Assembly (NCBI GenBank): GCA_959601045.1
Contig: CAUGNZ010000003.1
Span: 1-64,000 of the forward strand
Reading direction: 5' to 3'
Length of the DNA stretch: 64,000 nucleotides
Source of the DNA: an uncultured Collinsella sp.
GTDB taxonomy: Bacteria > Actinomycetota > Coriobacteriia > Coriobacteriales > Coriobacteriaceae
Shown here: one piece after another, positions 7,180-14,767 of the stretch
Numbering within the stretch: the first letter of the stretch is position 1
How the letters are laid out: each line of letters opens with the position of its first letter
Position numbers and translations under genes: made by a program
Notes under the pieces: generated by a model
Seen by the model: only the letters and a program-made list of their open reading frames with translations
What the model was told of the DNA's origin: nothing
The model's database searches: none

Positions 7180-9408
7180 GTGGCACACAACAAACTGGAG
7201 GCAAACCTCCAAGGCCAGCATGGGCAGGGCGGGCACGGAGCCATTCCCCTCTCCGCTGGCATGCTGCTCGTAACGCTCGGCGTCGTCTATGGCGACATCG
7301 GCACGAGCCCCATGTACACCATGAAATCAATCGTCGCCAACAACGGCGGCATCGGTACCGTCAGCGAGGACATGATCCTGGGCGCGCTTTCGCTCGTCAT
7401 CTGGACCATGACGCTCGTGACCACGGTCAAGTACGTGGTAATCGCCATGAAGGCCGACAACCACAACGAAGGCGGCATCTTCGCCCTGTTCAGCCTCGTA
7501 CGCAAGGTGGCACCATGGCTGATTCTGCCCGCCATGATCGGCGGCGCGGCGCTGCTCGCCGACGGCATCCTCACCCCCGCCGTCACGGTCACCACAGCCA
7601 TCGAGGGTCTACGCACCATCGAATGGGGCCATGCGCTGCTGGGCGACGGCCAGACCAACGTCATCATCATCACCATCATCATTATCTGCGGCCTATTTGC
7701 CATGCAGCGCGCCGGCACCTCGTCAATCGGCAAGCTCTTCGGCCCGCTCATGACGCTGTGGTTCCTGTTCCTGGCAGGCGCCGGTCTGTTCAACATGCTC
7801 GGCAACCTGTCCATCTTGCGCGCGCTCAACCCCATCCGCGGCATTATGTTCCTGTTCTCGCCCATCAACCATTCGGGCATTATGGTGCTCGGCTTTGTCT
7901 TCCTGTCGACAACCGGTGCCGAGGCACTCTACTCGGACATGGGCCACGTGGGCAAGGCAAACATCTATGCATCCTGGCCATTTGTTAAGGCGGCCCTTAT
8001 CCTCAACTATCTGGGTCAGGGAGCTTGGCTGCTCGCCAATAACTCCAACCCCCAGATGCTCGCGATGGATATCGTCAACCCGTTCTATATGATGCTCCCC
8101 GAGCCCCTACGCCCGTTTGCCATCGTGCTTTCGGCCGTGGCGGCCATCATCGCCTCACAGGCGCTCATCACCGGCTCGTTCTCGCTGGTATCCGAGGCAA
8201 CGCGCCTCAACCTTATGCCGCACCTGCGCATCCACTACCCCAGCGACACCAAGGGCCAGCTCTATATTCCGCTCGTCAATAACATCATGTGGGTCGGCTG
8301 CATCTTCATCGTGCTGCTGTTCCAAAACTCCGAGCGCATGGAGAGTGCCTACGGCCTCGCCATTACCGTGACCATGCTTATGACCACCACGCTTTTGACG
8401 AGCTATATCGCCGGCATTCTCAAGCACAAGCTGGGCGCCTGCGTCTTCGCCCTGCTCTTCGGCGCCATTGAGCTGTGCTTTTTCGCCTCGTGCCTCACCA
8501 TGTTCTTTGACGGCGGCTATGTGATGATCTTCTTGGCCGCACTGCTGTTTGGCCTTATGTATGTGTGGCGTCGCGGCACCGCCATCGAGCGCACGCAGAC
8601 GATTCTGCTGCCCGTCTCCAAGTACATCGACCAGCTCAATCGCCTGCGCAATGACGAGACCTATCCCGTGCTCGCCGACAATCTGGTATTTCTCACCAAC
8701 AGCCCCGACCCGCTCACACTCGACCGCGACGTGCTCTATTCCATCCTGGACAAGCACCCCAAGCGCGCCAAGGCATATTGGTTCATCAACGTGCACGTTA
8801 CCGACGAACCCTATACGCACGAGTATTCCGTCGAGACCTTTGGCACGGACTTTTTGTTCCGCGTGCGCCTGGACCTGGGCTTTAAGGTCAACCAGCGCGT
8901 CAACGCCTATCTGCGTCAGATCGTCGGCGACTTGATGGCATCGGGCGAGCTGCCGCCGCAACATCACACCTACTCCATCTACGAGACGCGCGGCAACGTA
9001 GGTGACTTCCGCTTTTGCATGCTGCGCAAGATGCTTGCCCCCGAAACGGACATCAACCGCAATGACCACCGCGTGATGGCCATCAAGTACGCCGTCCGCC
9101 GCGCCTGCGGAAGCCCGGCACGCTGGTACGGTCTCGAGAACTCGGCCATCATCATTGAGTACGTACCGCTCTTTGCCCGCATGCGCCCGGCCGTCAAACT
9201 TGTGCGCACCCAGGTGCCGCTCGAGGTTCAGATCGAAGAGGCCGAGGAAATGGAGGTCGACATCTTCTCGGACGACTTGGTCAACGGCAACGAGGCCGGC
9301 AAGAGCATGAACGTCGATCCCACCGAGCTGCTCGAGAGCGTCGCCGATACGCCCGAACAGCAACTCGACGGACTCGAGAGCACCCAGTTCAACGACGCCA
9401 ACTTCTAA
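7180..9408 (+). CDS. kup: Kup-type potassium uptake permease
   Basis: From the GTG at 7180 the protein has 742 residues. The N-terminal GVVYGDIGTSPMYT stretch is the Kup signature, and about 12 membrane segments cover roughly 20-460. A hydrophilic cytoplasmic domain follows to the end, with a Glu/Asp-rich tail. It imports K+ with protons across the cytoplasmic membrane. I chose GTG at 7180 because AAGGGAG lies 5 bases upstream; the in-frame ATG at 7162 has no ribosome site. A strong terminator follows. Confidence 0.92.
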   Translation: MAHNKLEANLQGQHGQGGHGAIPLSAGMLLVTLGVVYGDIGTSPMYTMKSIVANNGGIGTVSEDMILGALSLVIWTMTLVTTVKYVVIAMKADNHNEGGIFALFSLVRKVAPWLILPAMIGGAALLADGILTPAVTVTTAIEGLRTIEWGHALLGDGQTNVIIITIIIICGLFAMQRAGTSSIGKLFGPLMTLWFLFLAGAGLFNMLGNLSILRALNPIRGIMFLFSPINHSGIMVLGFVFLSTTGAEALYSDMGHVGKANIYASWPFVKAALILNYLGQGAWLLANNSNPQMLAMDIVNPFYMMLPEPLRPFAIVLSAVAAIIASQALITGSFSLVSEATRLNLMPHLRIHYPSDTKGQLYIPLVNNIMWVGCIFIVLLFQNSERMESAYGLAITVTMLMTTTLLTSYIAGILKHKLGACVFALLFGAIELCFFASCLTMFFDGGYVMIFLAALLFGLMYVWRRGTAIERTQTILLPVSKYIDQLNRLRNDETYPVLADNLVFLTNSPDPLTLDRDVLYSILDKHPKRAKAYWFINVHVTDEPYTHEYSVETFGTDFLFRVRLDLGFKVNQRVNAYLRQIVGDLMASGELPPQHHTYSIYETRGNVGDFRFCMLRKMLAPETDINRNDHRVMAIKYAVRRACGSPARWYGLENSAIIIEYVPLFARMRPAVKLVRTQVPLEVQIEEAEEMEVDIFSDDLVNGNEAGKSMNVDPTELLESVADTPEQQLDGLESTQFNDANF

Positions 9409-9430
9409 CACGCCACCAGCCATTGACGAC

Positions 9431-9468
9431 AACGGCCTCGCATCTCATAGGAGGTGCGAGGCCGTTTT
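9431..9468 (+). terminator. intrinsic terminator after kup
   Basis: AACGGCCTCGCA (9431-9442) pairs perfectly with TGCGAGGCCGTT (9455-9466), followed by TTAT. It lies between convergent genes and could also serve the bile salt hydrolase gene on the other strand. Confidence 0.85.
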
Positions 9469-9489
9469 ATGTCGCAACGGACCAGTGAG

Positions 9490-10455
9490 CTACGAACGAC
9501 GCGGCCCGGGAACCACGAGCCTATCGGGGTTCGCGCCCTCGGCATCCATCAGGCTCACGTAGCGAATCGACGGATCCCCATACATCGCGTAGTAATAATT
9601 GCCCGTGCGCGCGCTAAAGCATCCGGTATAGATAGTCTTCTCGAACTTGCCATCGCCCATCCTGGACGCTCCCTCGATCATCACCACGCCCTCGAGCGAG
9701 CGGAACATGCGAACGACGTTTTCGGTCTCGCTCTCCTTTTGCGGGTAATTGGCATTGAGGTACGCCGCCTTTACAAAACGGCTCGGCGAATAGCAATCGC
9801 CCGGAATGCCGCGCATGCCGGCACCGGCTCCATAGGGCTTAAGCTCGGCGCCACGCCATGTCGCCGTCTGCGGAAAATCGCTTGTGGCGGTGATATAGGT
9901 GCGCAGGTTTTCCATGTGCCACGGGAAGGTCGGCTGGTTGGCAAGGGTGTCGACCGGATCGTCGTATACATGCAGGCCGTCAGCCATCATCTCGACCACG
10001 ATGCTGCGCTGGCTGTCGCCGATAATCCAATGGAGCAGCGACACGCCCAGCCCCTCTCCGGCAGATTTGGCGACAATCACCGTGTCGCGCAGCGCGGCCT
10101 CGACCTCATCGACCGTCGAGAACGTCGCTGCCACCCACAGGGGAAACTCATAGGCCGCGATATTGGTCTTTCCATCAACCGGGCCCTCGGCATACTCGGC
10201 ATAGCCGGGAAAGTTGAGCCCCGCCACAGCCAGACCCGCATCGTTACCACAGTCGAAAAACATGGGATAGTTCTTGTAATCGATGCACATGCCGATTACC
10301 GCGTGTGCCGCCGACGCATCGTCGATAAACGAATACGGGATGTGAAACCCGCGCGGCATCACGCGAACCTGTTGGCCGTAGTCAAAGCTCCAGTCGAGGT
10401 TGCGGCCTAGATACATGTGGCCAGAATTATCGGTAAATCGAATGCTCGTACACAT
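9490..10455 (-). CDS. bsh: bile salt hydrolase (choloylglycine hydrolase)
   Basis: The 321-residue protein begins MCTSIRF, so removal of Met exposes the N-terminal nucleophile Cys2 of Ntn hydrolases. Arg18 and Asp21 (GRNLDW), Asn in GLNFP, Asn in NQPTFPWH and Arg in GDCYSPSRF match the catalytic and binding residues of the Clostridium perfringens enzyme. It cleaves glycine or taurine from conjugated bile acids, normally in the cytoplasm. The start is fixed by AGGAGG 5 bases upstream and by the Cys2 requirement; the frame is open 63 bases further. A terminator separates it from the deformylase paralogue upstream. It suits a gut bacterium. Confidence 0.92.
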   Translation of the reverse strand: MCTSIRFTDNSGHMYLGRNLDWSFDYGQQVRVMPRGFHIPYSFIDDASAAHAVIGMCIDYKNYPMFFDCGNDAGLAVAGLNFPGYAEYAEGPVDGKTNIAAYEFPLWVAATFSTVDEVEAALRDTVIVAKSAGEGLGVSLLHWIIGDSQRSIVVEMMADGLHVYDDPVDTLANQPTFPWHMENLRTYITATSDFPQTATWRGAELKPYGAGAGMRGIPGDCYSPSRFVKAAYLNANYPQKESETENVVRMFRSLEGVVMIEGASRMGDGKFEKTIYTGCFSARTGNYYYAMYGDPSIRYVSLMDAEGANPDRLVVPGPRRS

Positions 10456-10512
10456 AGCGCCTCCTAGCTTTACGTTCTTGCTAAGCTCATTGTCACCAAA
10501 CAAAAAGGCGCT

Positions 10513-10552
10513 AAACACAAAAGCCCGGACATGACAACAATGTCACGCCCGG
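10513..10552 (-). terminator. intrinsic terminator after the second deformylase gene
   Basis: On the minus strand CCGGGCGTGACA pairs with TGTCATGTCCGG (12 bp, two wobbles, loop TTGT), followed by GCTTTTGTGTTT. An alternative hairpin (GGACCAAA/TTTGGTCC) lies just upstream and overlaps its foot. Confidence 0.8.
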
Positions 10553-10586
10553 ACCAAAAGAGACGAAGTGCGGTGCTTTGGTCCCC

Positions 10587-11006
10587 TTAGACCAACTTTC
10601 CAAGACAGTGGTCGATCATATGCTGGACCATCTGCGCCTCGAAGCCCACAAAGTCCTGCTTGCGCTCGCGCATCTTGCCATCGACGATCTGGTCAAAGGC
10701 AACCTTGCACTTGATATAGCGCGTGGACTTGGTGACCTCCTCGTGCGTCAGGCAGCTCTCCTCCATCTTGCTGGCGCCCAGGCCAAACACCAGACGGGGG
10801 TTGTAGAGCACGTGGGGCTCGCCGGCGTCGTCCAGGTAGACGCAGACCTTCTTGGTAACGCCGATCTGGTTGGCGGCCAAGCAGCCGGCATCATCGAGCG
10901 ACTTGATGGTATCGATCAGGTCCTGAGCAACCGACTCGTCCTCGACGGTCGCAACCTCGCAACGCTGGGACAGGATAGCCTCGTCGTGGCAAAGCTCTTT
11001 AATCAT
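10587..11006 (-). CDS. peptide deformylase-like protein lacking the catalytic glutamate (paralogue 2)
   Basis: The 139-residue protein aligns with the deformylase at 2819-3229. Motif I is CLAANQIG with the oxyanion Gln47 present. Motif II is ESCLT with Cys85, where the usual Gly is Ser. Motif III reads QHMIDH: both metal-binding histidines (129, 133) remain, but the catalytic Glu is Met130. Normal deformylation is therefore unlikely; it may bind formyl-peptides or metal, or act elsewhere. The ATG at 11006 has GGAGGA 4 bases upstream and gives the same MIK start as paralogue 1; an in-frame ATG four codons earlier has no such site. Confidence 0.75.
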   Translation of the reverse strand: MIKELCHDEAILSQRCEVATVEDESVAQDLIDTIKSLDDAGCLAANQIGVTKKVCVYLDDAGEPHVLYNPRLVFGLGASKMEESCLTHEEVTKSTRYIKCKVAFDQIVDGKMRERKQDFVGFEAQMVQHMIDHCLGKLV

Positions 11007-11199
11007 ACGTTCCTCCATAGGGGTCGTTGTAACCGCTTAAGTATACGGTACCCACACATTTTCATGCGATAAATACCGTCCGTCTGTTACAAAGCGCCGA
11101 ACATCAACATGCGAGGAACAGCAAGGTTGTAAAGGCGATATAGTAAATGAGTTCGTGTCAATCGGCCTAAACTCGGGGCCGAACAAGGAAAGGGTATGC

Positions 11200-12513
11200 A
11201 TGGACGAACTTTTTCACGTCAGTGAGCGCAAGTCCACAATCGGGACCGAACTTCGCGCTGGACTGACAACATTCCTGGCGATGGCCTACATCATCGCCGT
11301 CAACCCCGCAGTGCTCTCGGGCGCTGGCATTGATGCGGGAGCGCTCGCCTGCGCCACCTGCCTGGGCGCCGGCATCATGACCATCTGCATGGGCATCTTC
11401 GCAAACCGCCCGCTCGCCTGCGCGTCGGGCCTGGGCATCAACGCCATGATCGCGGGCATCGCCACCACCATGTGCGGCGGCGACTGGCACGTGGCCATGA
11501 GCGTTATCTTCCTCGAGGGCATCGTCATCTTGCTGCTCGTCCTGTGCGGCCTGCGCGAGGCCATCATGGACGCCATCCCCGTGGTCCTGCGCCACGCCAT
11601 CTCGGTGGGTCTGGGCCTGTTTATCGCCATGATCGGCCTGTGCGACGCCGGCATCATCACCGCTGGCGCCGGTACGCTTGTCGGCCTGGGCGACATCACC
11701 TCCCCCACCTTTATCGTCGGCATCATCTCCATCGTCGTGACGGTTGCCCTGGCTTCCCGCAACGTGCCGGGCTCGCTGCTCATCGGCATCATCGTCGCCG
11801 TTATCGCCGGAATCCCGCTGGGCGTCACCCATGCGCCCGAGGGCCTCATCGCACCGCTCGACTTCTCGACCTTCGGCGCCCCGTTTGCCAGCACTGCCGA
11901 CGGCAACCTTGCCATCGTGAAGGTCCTGACCGACCCGATGCTGCTCGTCGTTGCCTTCTCGCTGCTCATGAGCGACTTCTTCGACACCATGGGCACCGCG
12001 ATGGCCGTCGCCAAGCAGGGCGAGTTCTTGACCGAGGACGGCAATGTCGAGGACATCCGTCCCATCCTGGTCGTCGACTCCGTGGCCGCTGCTGCCGGTG
12101 GCTTTATGGGCGTCTCCTCCATCACCACCTTCGTCGAGTCCACCTCTGGCGCTGCCGACGGTGGCCGCACGGGCCTCACCTCCGTCACCACCGGTGTGCT
12201 GTTCATTCTCGCCGCGTTCTTCTCCCCCATCGTCACCATCGTTTCCAGCGCCGCCACCTGCGGTGCTCTGGTCTACGTCGGCTACCTCATGATGAGCGAG
12301 GCCTCCGAGATCGACTGGTCCGACGTGTCGCAGGGCTTCCCGGCGTTCATGATTGTCGCCGGCGTGCCCTTCACCTACTCCATCTCTGCCGGCATTGGTC
12401 TGGGCTTTATCGCCTACGTGGTCGTCGCGCTCTTTAAGGGCGAGGCATCCAAGATCAAGCCGCTCATGTGGATCGCAGCCCTCGCCTTCCTCGTCTACTT
12501 CTTTGTAGCGTAG
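11200..12513 (+). CDS. NCS2-family purine permease (AzgA/PbuG type)
   Basis: The 437-residue protein has about 12-14 membrane segments and the AzgA-type N-terminus (GLTTFLAMAYIIAVNPAVLS), plus the SSITTFVES segment typical of guanine/hypoxanthine/adenine permeases. It should import purine bases by proton symport. ATG 11200 has AAGGAAAGGG upstream; an in-frame GTG 45 bases earlier has no ribosome site. A hairpin (TCGGCC/GGCCGA) lies in the leader. Its last 14 codons and the terminator reappear, slightly changed, at 14519-14625. Confidence 0.88.
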   Translation: MDELFHVSERKSTIGTELRAGLTTFLAMAYIIAVNPAVLSGAGIDAGALACATCLGAGIMTICMGIFANRPLACASGLGINAMIAGIATTMCGGDWHVAMSVIFLEGIVILLLVLCGLREAIMDAIPVVLRHAISVGLGLFIAMIGLCDAGIITAGAGTLVGLGDITSPTFIVGIISIVVTVALASRNVPGSLLIGIIVAVIAGIPLGVTHAPEGLIAPLDFSTFGAPFASTADGNLAIVKVLTDPMLLVVAFSLLMSDFFDTMGTAMAVAKQGEFLTEDGNVEDIRPILVVDSVAAAAGGFMGVSSITTFVESTSGAADGGRTGLTSVTTGVLFILAAFFSPIVTIVSSAATCGALVYVGYLMMSEASEIDWSDVSQGFPAFMIVAGVPFTYSISAGIGLGFIAYVVVALFKGEASKIKPLMWIAALAFLVYFFVA

Positions 12514-12536
12514 GCGCAAGATTCGCAATACCAAAC

Positions 12537-12580
12537 AGCAAAGCGCGGAGTCGCATCGAGTGGCTCCGCGCTTTGCTTTT
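12537..12580 (+). terminator. intrinsic terminator after the purine permease
   Basis: AGCAAAGCGCGGAG pairs with CTCCGCGCTTTGCT across a short loop and is followed by a T-run. A diverged copy stands at 14589-14625 as part of the tandem duplication. Confidence 0.88.
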
Positions 12581-12690
12581 AAAGCCAGGCACCACACGGA
12601 CACGCGATGTATTGCTTCGCAAGTTTTGGACGTTTTGCTCTCCAAACGGCACTACCGACGGCTACATCCTGCAGATATGCTGGATATAAC

Positions 12691-12706
12691 CGCATAGGCC
12701 CTATGA
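12691..12706. promoter_or_regulatory. conserved palindrome before the first LAATG protein gene
   Basis: CATAGG-C-CCTATG lies just upstream of the ribosome site and is kept (as TATAGGCCCTATG) before the second copy of the gene. It is a candidate operator or leader element; no binding protein is implied by the sequence. Confidence 0.35.
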
Positions 12707-12720
12707 GGATGGGAGTAACC

Positions 12721-14496
12721 ATGGCCGCCTTGTTCACGACCCCCAAGCGCAATGACAAAACCTCTGGAGCCCATTTTGTCGAGCCCGACCTGCGCCGTCG
12801 CACGCTGCTCGCACACGGCAGCTGGCGCCGCGTGACGCGCCGCATCGTTGTAGGCGCCGTATGCGCGCTTACGGTAAGCTCGCTGCTCATGCCGAGCATC
12901 TCGCTCGCAGCCGAGTGGGTGGACGTTGGCGGCGTCCGCCACGAAGCGGCCGCGGGCCCCACGGGAGACGCCGCCGGTACCTGGTCATGGGATGGCGCCG
13001 ATGACATGAAGCTCAACGGCTATAACGGCGGCGCGATCGAGGCAGCGGGCAAGCTCAACGTGAGCTACGAAGGCAACAACACCGTCACTAACGACGACGG
13101 CCGCGGCATCAAGGTTAAGGATGGCGCGAACGAGAACGCCGAGCTTAATATTCAGGGCGACGCGTCCAGCACGCTCAACGTGACATCTTCTCGTGACGCC
13201 ATCACTTCCGTCGGCAACATCAACATCGACGGCGCTGGCACTGTCAACGCCACGAGCACCGAGCACGATGCCATCGATGCCGGGGGCGATGTCACCATCA
13301 AGGGCTCGGGAAACGTTAACGCCACGGGCGATTCGGATGGCATCAGGGCCGACGGCAACATCACGATCGACAACAGCGGAACCGTCACCGCCAAGGCCAC
13401 CGAGGATCAGGGTATCGATGCTAACGAGAACCTCATCATAAAGGGCGGCGGCAAGGTAGAGGCAAGCTCTATCGAGGACAATGCGATTTGGGCCGACGGC
13501 AGTATCGAGATCTCGGGTGGCAGCCAGGTCAAGGCAAGCTCCGAGGAAGACGCCGCCATCGACGGTAAAAACAGCCTCACGGTCACGAACGCTTCCCTCA
13601 ACGCAAGTGGCGTTGGGTATGGCATCTATGTCTACAAGGGCATCACGCTCGATGGCGCGACCGTGACGATCCGCGCAAGCTCAGATGGCGGGGAAGTCAG
13701 CGCACTCTTCACCGATGAGGACGACATCGTCATCAAGAACGGCTCGACTGTGGATGCGCTCGCAGAAGGCAGGTTCTCGGTTGCAATCTCCACCAGTAAT
13801 TTCTACTCCGGCGAAGCGGGTGGCCATATCTACATCAGCGACTCCGTTGTCAAGGCCATAGCCCGCTATGCCGAGACCGGCGGCGACTGCCCCGACCACT
13901 ACAGTGGAGACCAAAACGACGAAATCATCCCTGAGTCCGAGGGCCTGAACATCGGCATCTTCGCGCAGACCAGCGAGGGCATCACGCCCGCGACCATCTC
14001 GATCGTCCGCAGCAGGGTCACGGCCGAGGGAGACACGGCGGCAATCTTCGCCCTTGCCATGAGCGCGGACGGCAAGGCGATCGGCACCATCGAAATCGAA
14101 GGAGCCACCATCCAGACGCCTGAAGGCGGCAAGGTCATTGACTATCGCAACAAGGAAGAACTCAGCGACGGCATCGTCTACGAGGCGGGTCAAACCATCG
14201 GCACGGGCGACGCCGTGATCGACTCCCCCTACAACGAAGCAGTCGCCAAGAGCACGGTCATCGTGCCTCCCGAGGAGACCAAGCCCGAGGAAAAGCACGG
14301 CAAGACCAAGCCCGAGGGTTCCAAGTCCGAGGGCACGAAGACAACCAAGACCGTTGCAGTTGCAGCCAAGGGAGCCAAGACCGTCGGCAAGCTCGCGGCA
14401 ACCGGCGACACCTCGAACGCAGCCATCGTGGCAGCCGCCCTTGCGGGAACAGCCGCCATCGCCGCAGGCGCCCTGGCGAGTCGCAAACGCTCGTAA
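12721..14496 (+). CDS. wall-anchored beta-helix-like (Cthe_2159/carbohydrate-binding type) protein, copy 1
   Basis: The 591-residue secreted protein has a long basic n-region, then a signal sequence (about 42-63, cleavage near SLAA). Residues about 75-350 are repeated 'I-I-G-G-V-A' strands of 20-25 residues (GNITIDNSGTVTAKA type), typical of a right-handed beta-helix related to the Cthe_2159 carbohydrate-binding family. A Lys/Glu/Pro-rich spacer leads to LAATGD (558-563), a hydrophobic segment and RKRS, the sortase sorting signal. It should be covalently fixed to the cell wall; its ligand (glycan or host matrix) is unknown. ATG 12721 has GGGAG upstream. It is paralogous in tandem to 14768-16558. 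Confidence 0.8.
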   Translation: MAALFTTPKRNDKTSGAHFVEPDLRRRTLLAHGSWRRVTRRIVVGAVCALTVSSLLMPSISLAAEWVDVGGVRHEAAAGPTGDAAGTWSWDGADDMKLNGYNGGAIEAAGKLNVSYEGNNTVTNDDGRGIKVKDGANENAELNIQGDASSTLNVTSSRDAITSVGNINIDGAGTVNATSTEHDAIDAGGDVTIKGSGNVNATGDSDGIRADGNITIDNSGTVTAKATEDQGIDANENLIIKGGGKVEASSIEDNAIWADGSIEISGGSQVKASSEEDAAIDGKNSLTVTNASLNASGVGYGIYVYKGITLDGATVTIRASSDGGEVSALFTDEDDIVIKNGSTVDALAEGRFSVAISTSNFYSGEAGGHIYISDSVVKAIARYAETGGDCPDHYSGDQNDEIIPESEGLNIGIFAQTSEGITPATISIVRSRVTAEGDTAAIFALAMSADGKAIGTIEIEGATIQTPEGGKVIDYRNKEELSDGIVYEAGQTIGTGDAVIDSPYNEAVAKSTVIVPPEETKPEEKHGKTKPEGSKSEGTKTTKTVAVAAKGAKTVGKLAATGDTSNAAIVAAALAGTAAIAAGALASRKRS

Positions 14497-14518
14497 ACAC
14501 TTTTTCGCACAGGACGGG

Positions 14519-14563
14519 TGGATCGCAGCCCTTGCCTTCCCCGTCTACTTCTTCGTAGCGTAA
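14519..14563 (+). pseudogene. duplicated remnant of the purine permease 3' end
   Basis: Fourteen codons plus stop (WIAALAFPVYFFVA) repeat the C-terminus of the permease ending at 12513, with Leu changed to Pro and TAG to TAA. There is no start and nothing else of the gene. It marks the left edge of the unit that was tandemly duplicated. Confidence 0.85.
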
Positions 14564-14588
14564 GGGCAAGGCTGCAAAAGCTGAACAA

Positions 14589-14625
14589 TAAAGCGCGGAG
14601 TCGCCATGCGGCCCCGCGCTTTTCT
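14589..14625 (+). terminator. intrinsic terminator, duplicated copy
   Basis: AAAGCGCGG pairs with CCGCGCTTT across a loop and is followed by TCTTTTAG. It is a diverged copy of the terminator at 12537-12580 and now ends the first LAATG gene. Confidence 0.8.
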
Positions 14626-14767
14626 TTTAGCGTCGGTCCCTGCGCCGGCGTGCGGCCTATTTCTCCCCCATTTTGGCCATTTTGCCCTCCAAACGGCACT
14701 ACCGCCGGCAACATCCAGCAGATACGCTGAACCTAGCCGTATAGGCCCTATGAGAACGGGAGCAACC

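Noticed and set aside
11019..11199. Purine riboswitch before the NCS2 permease
   Set aside because: No three-way junction with the conserved purine-riboswitch loops could be found, only one hairpin.
11167..12645. Long minus-strand frame opposite the purine permease
   Set aside because: Its composition (Asp/Gly/His-rich) is typical of the antisense of a membrane protein gene; no recognisable domain or start.
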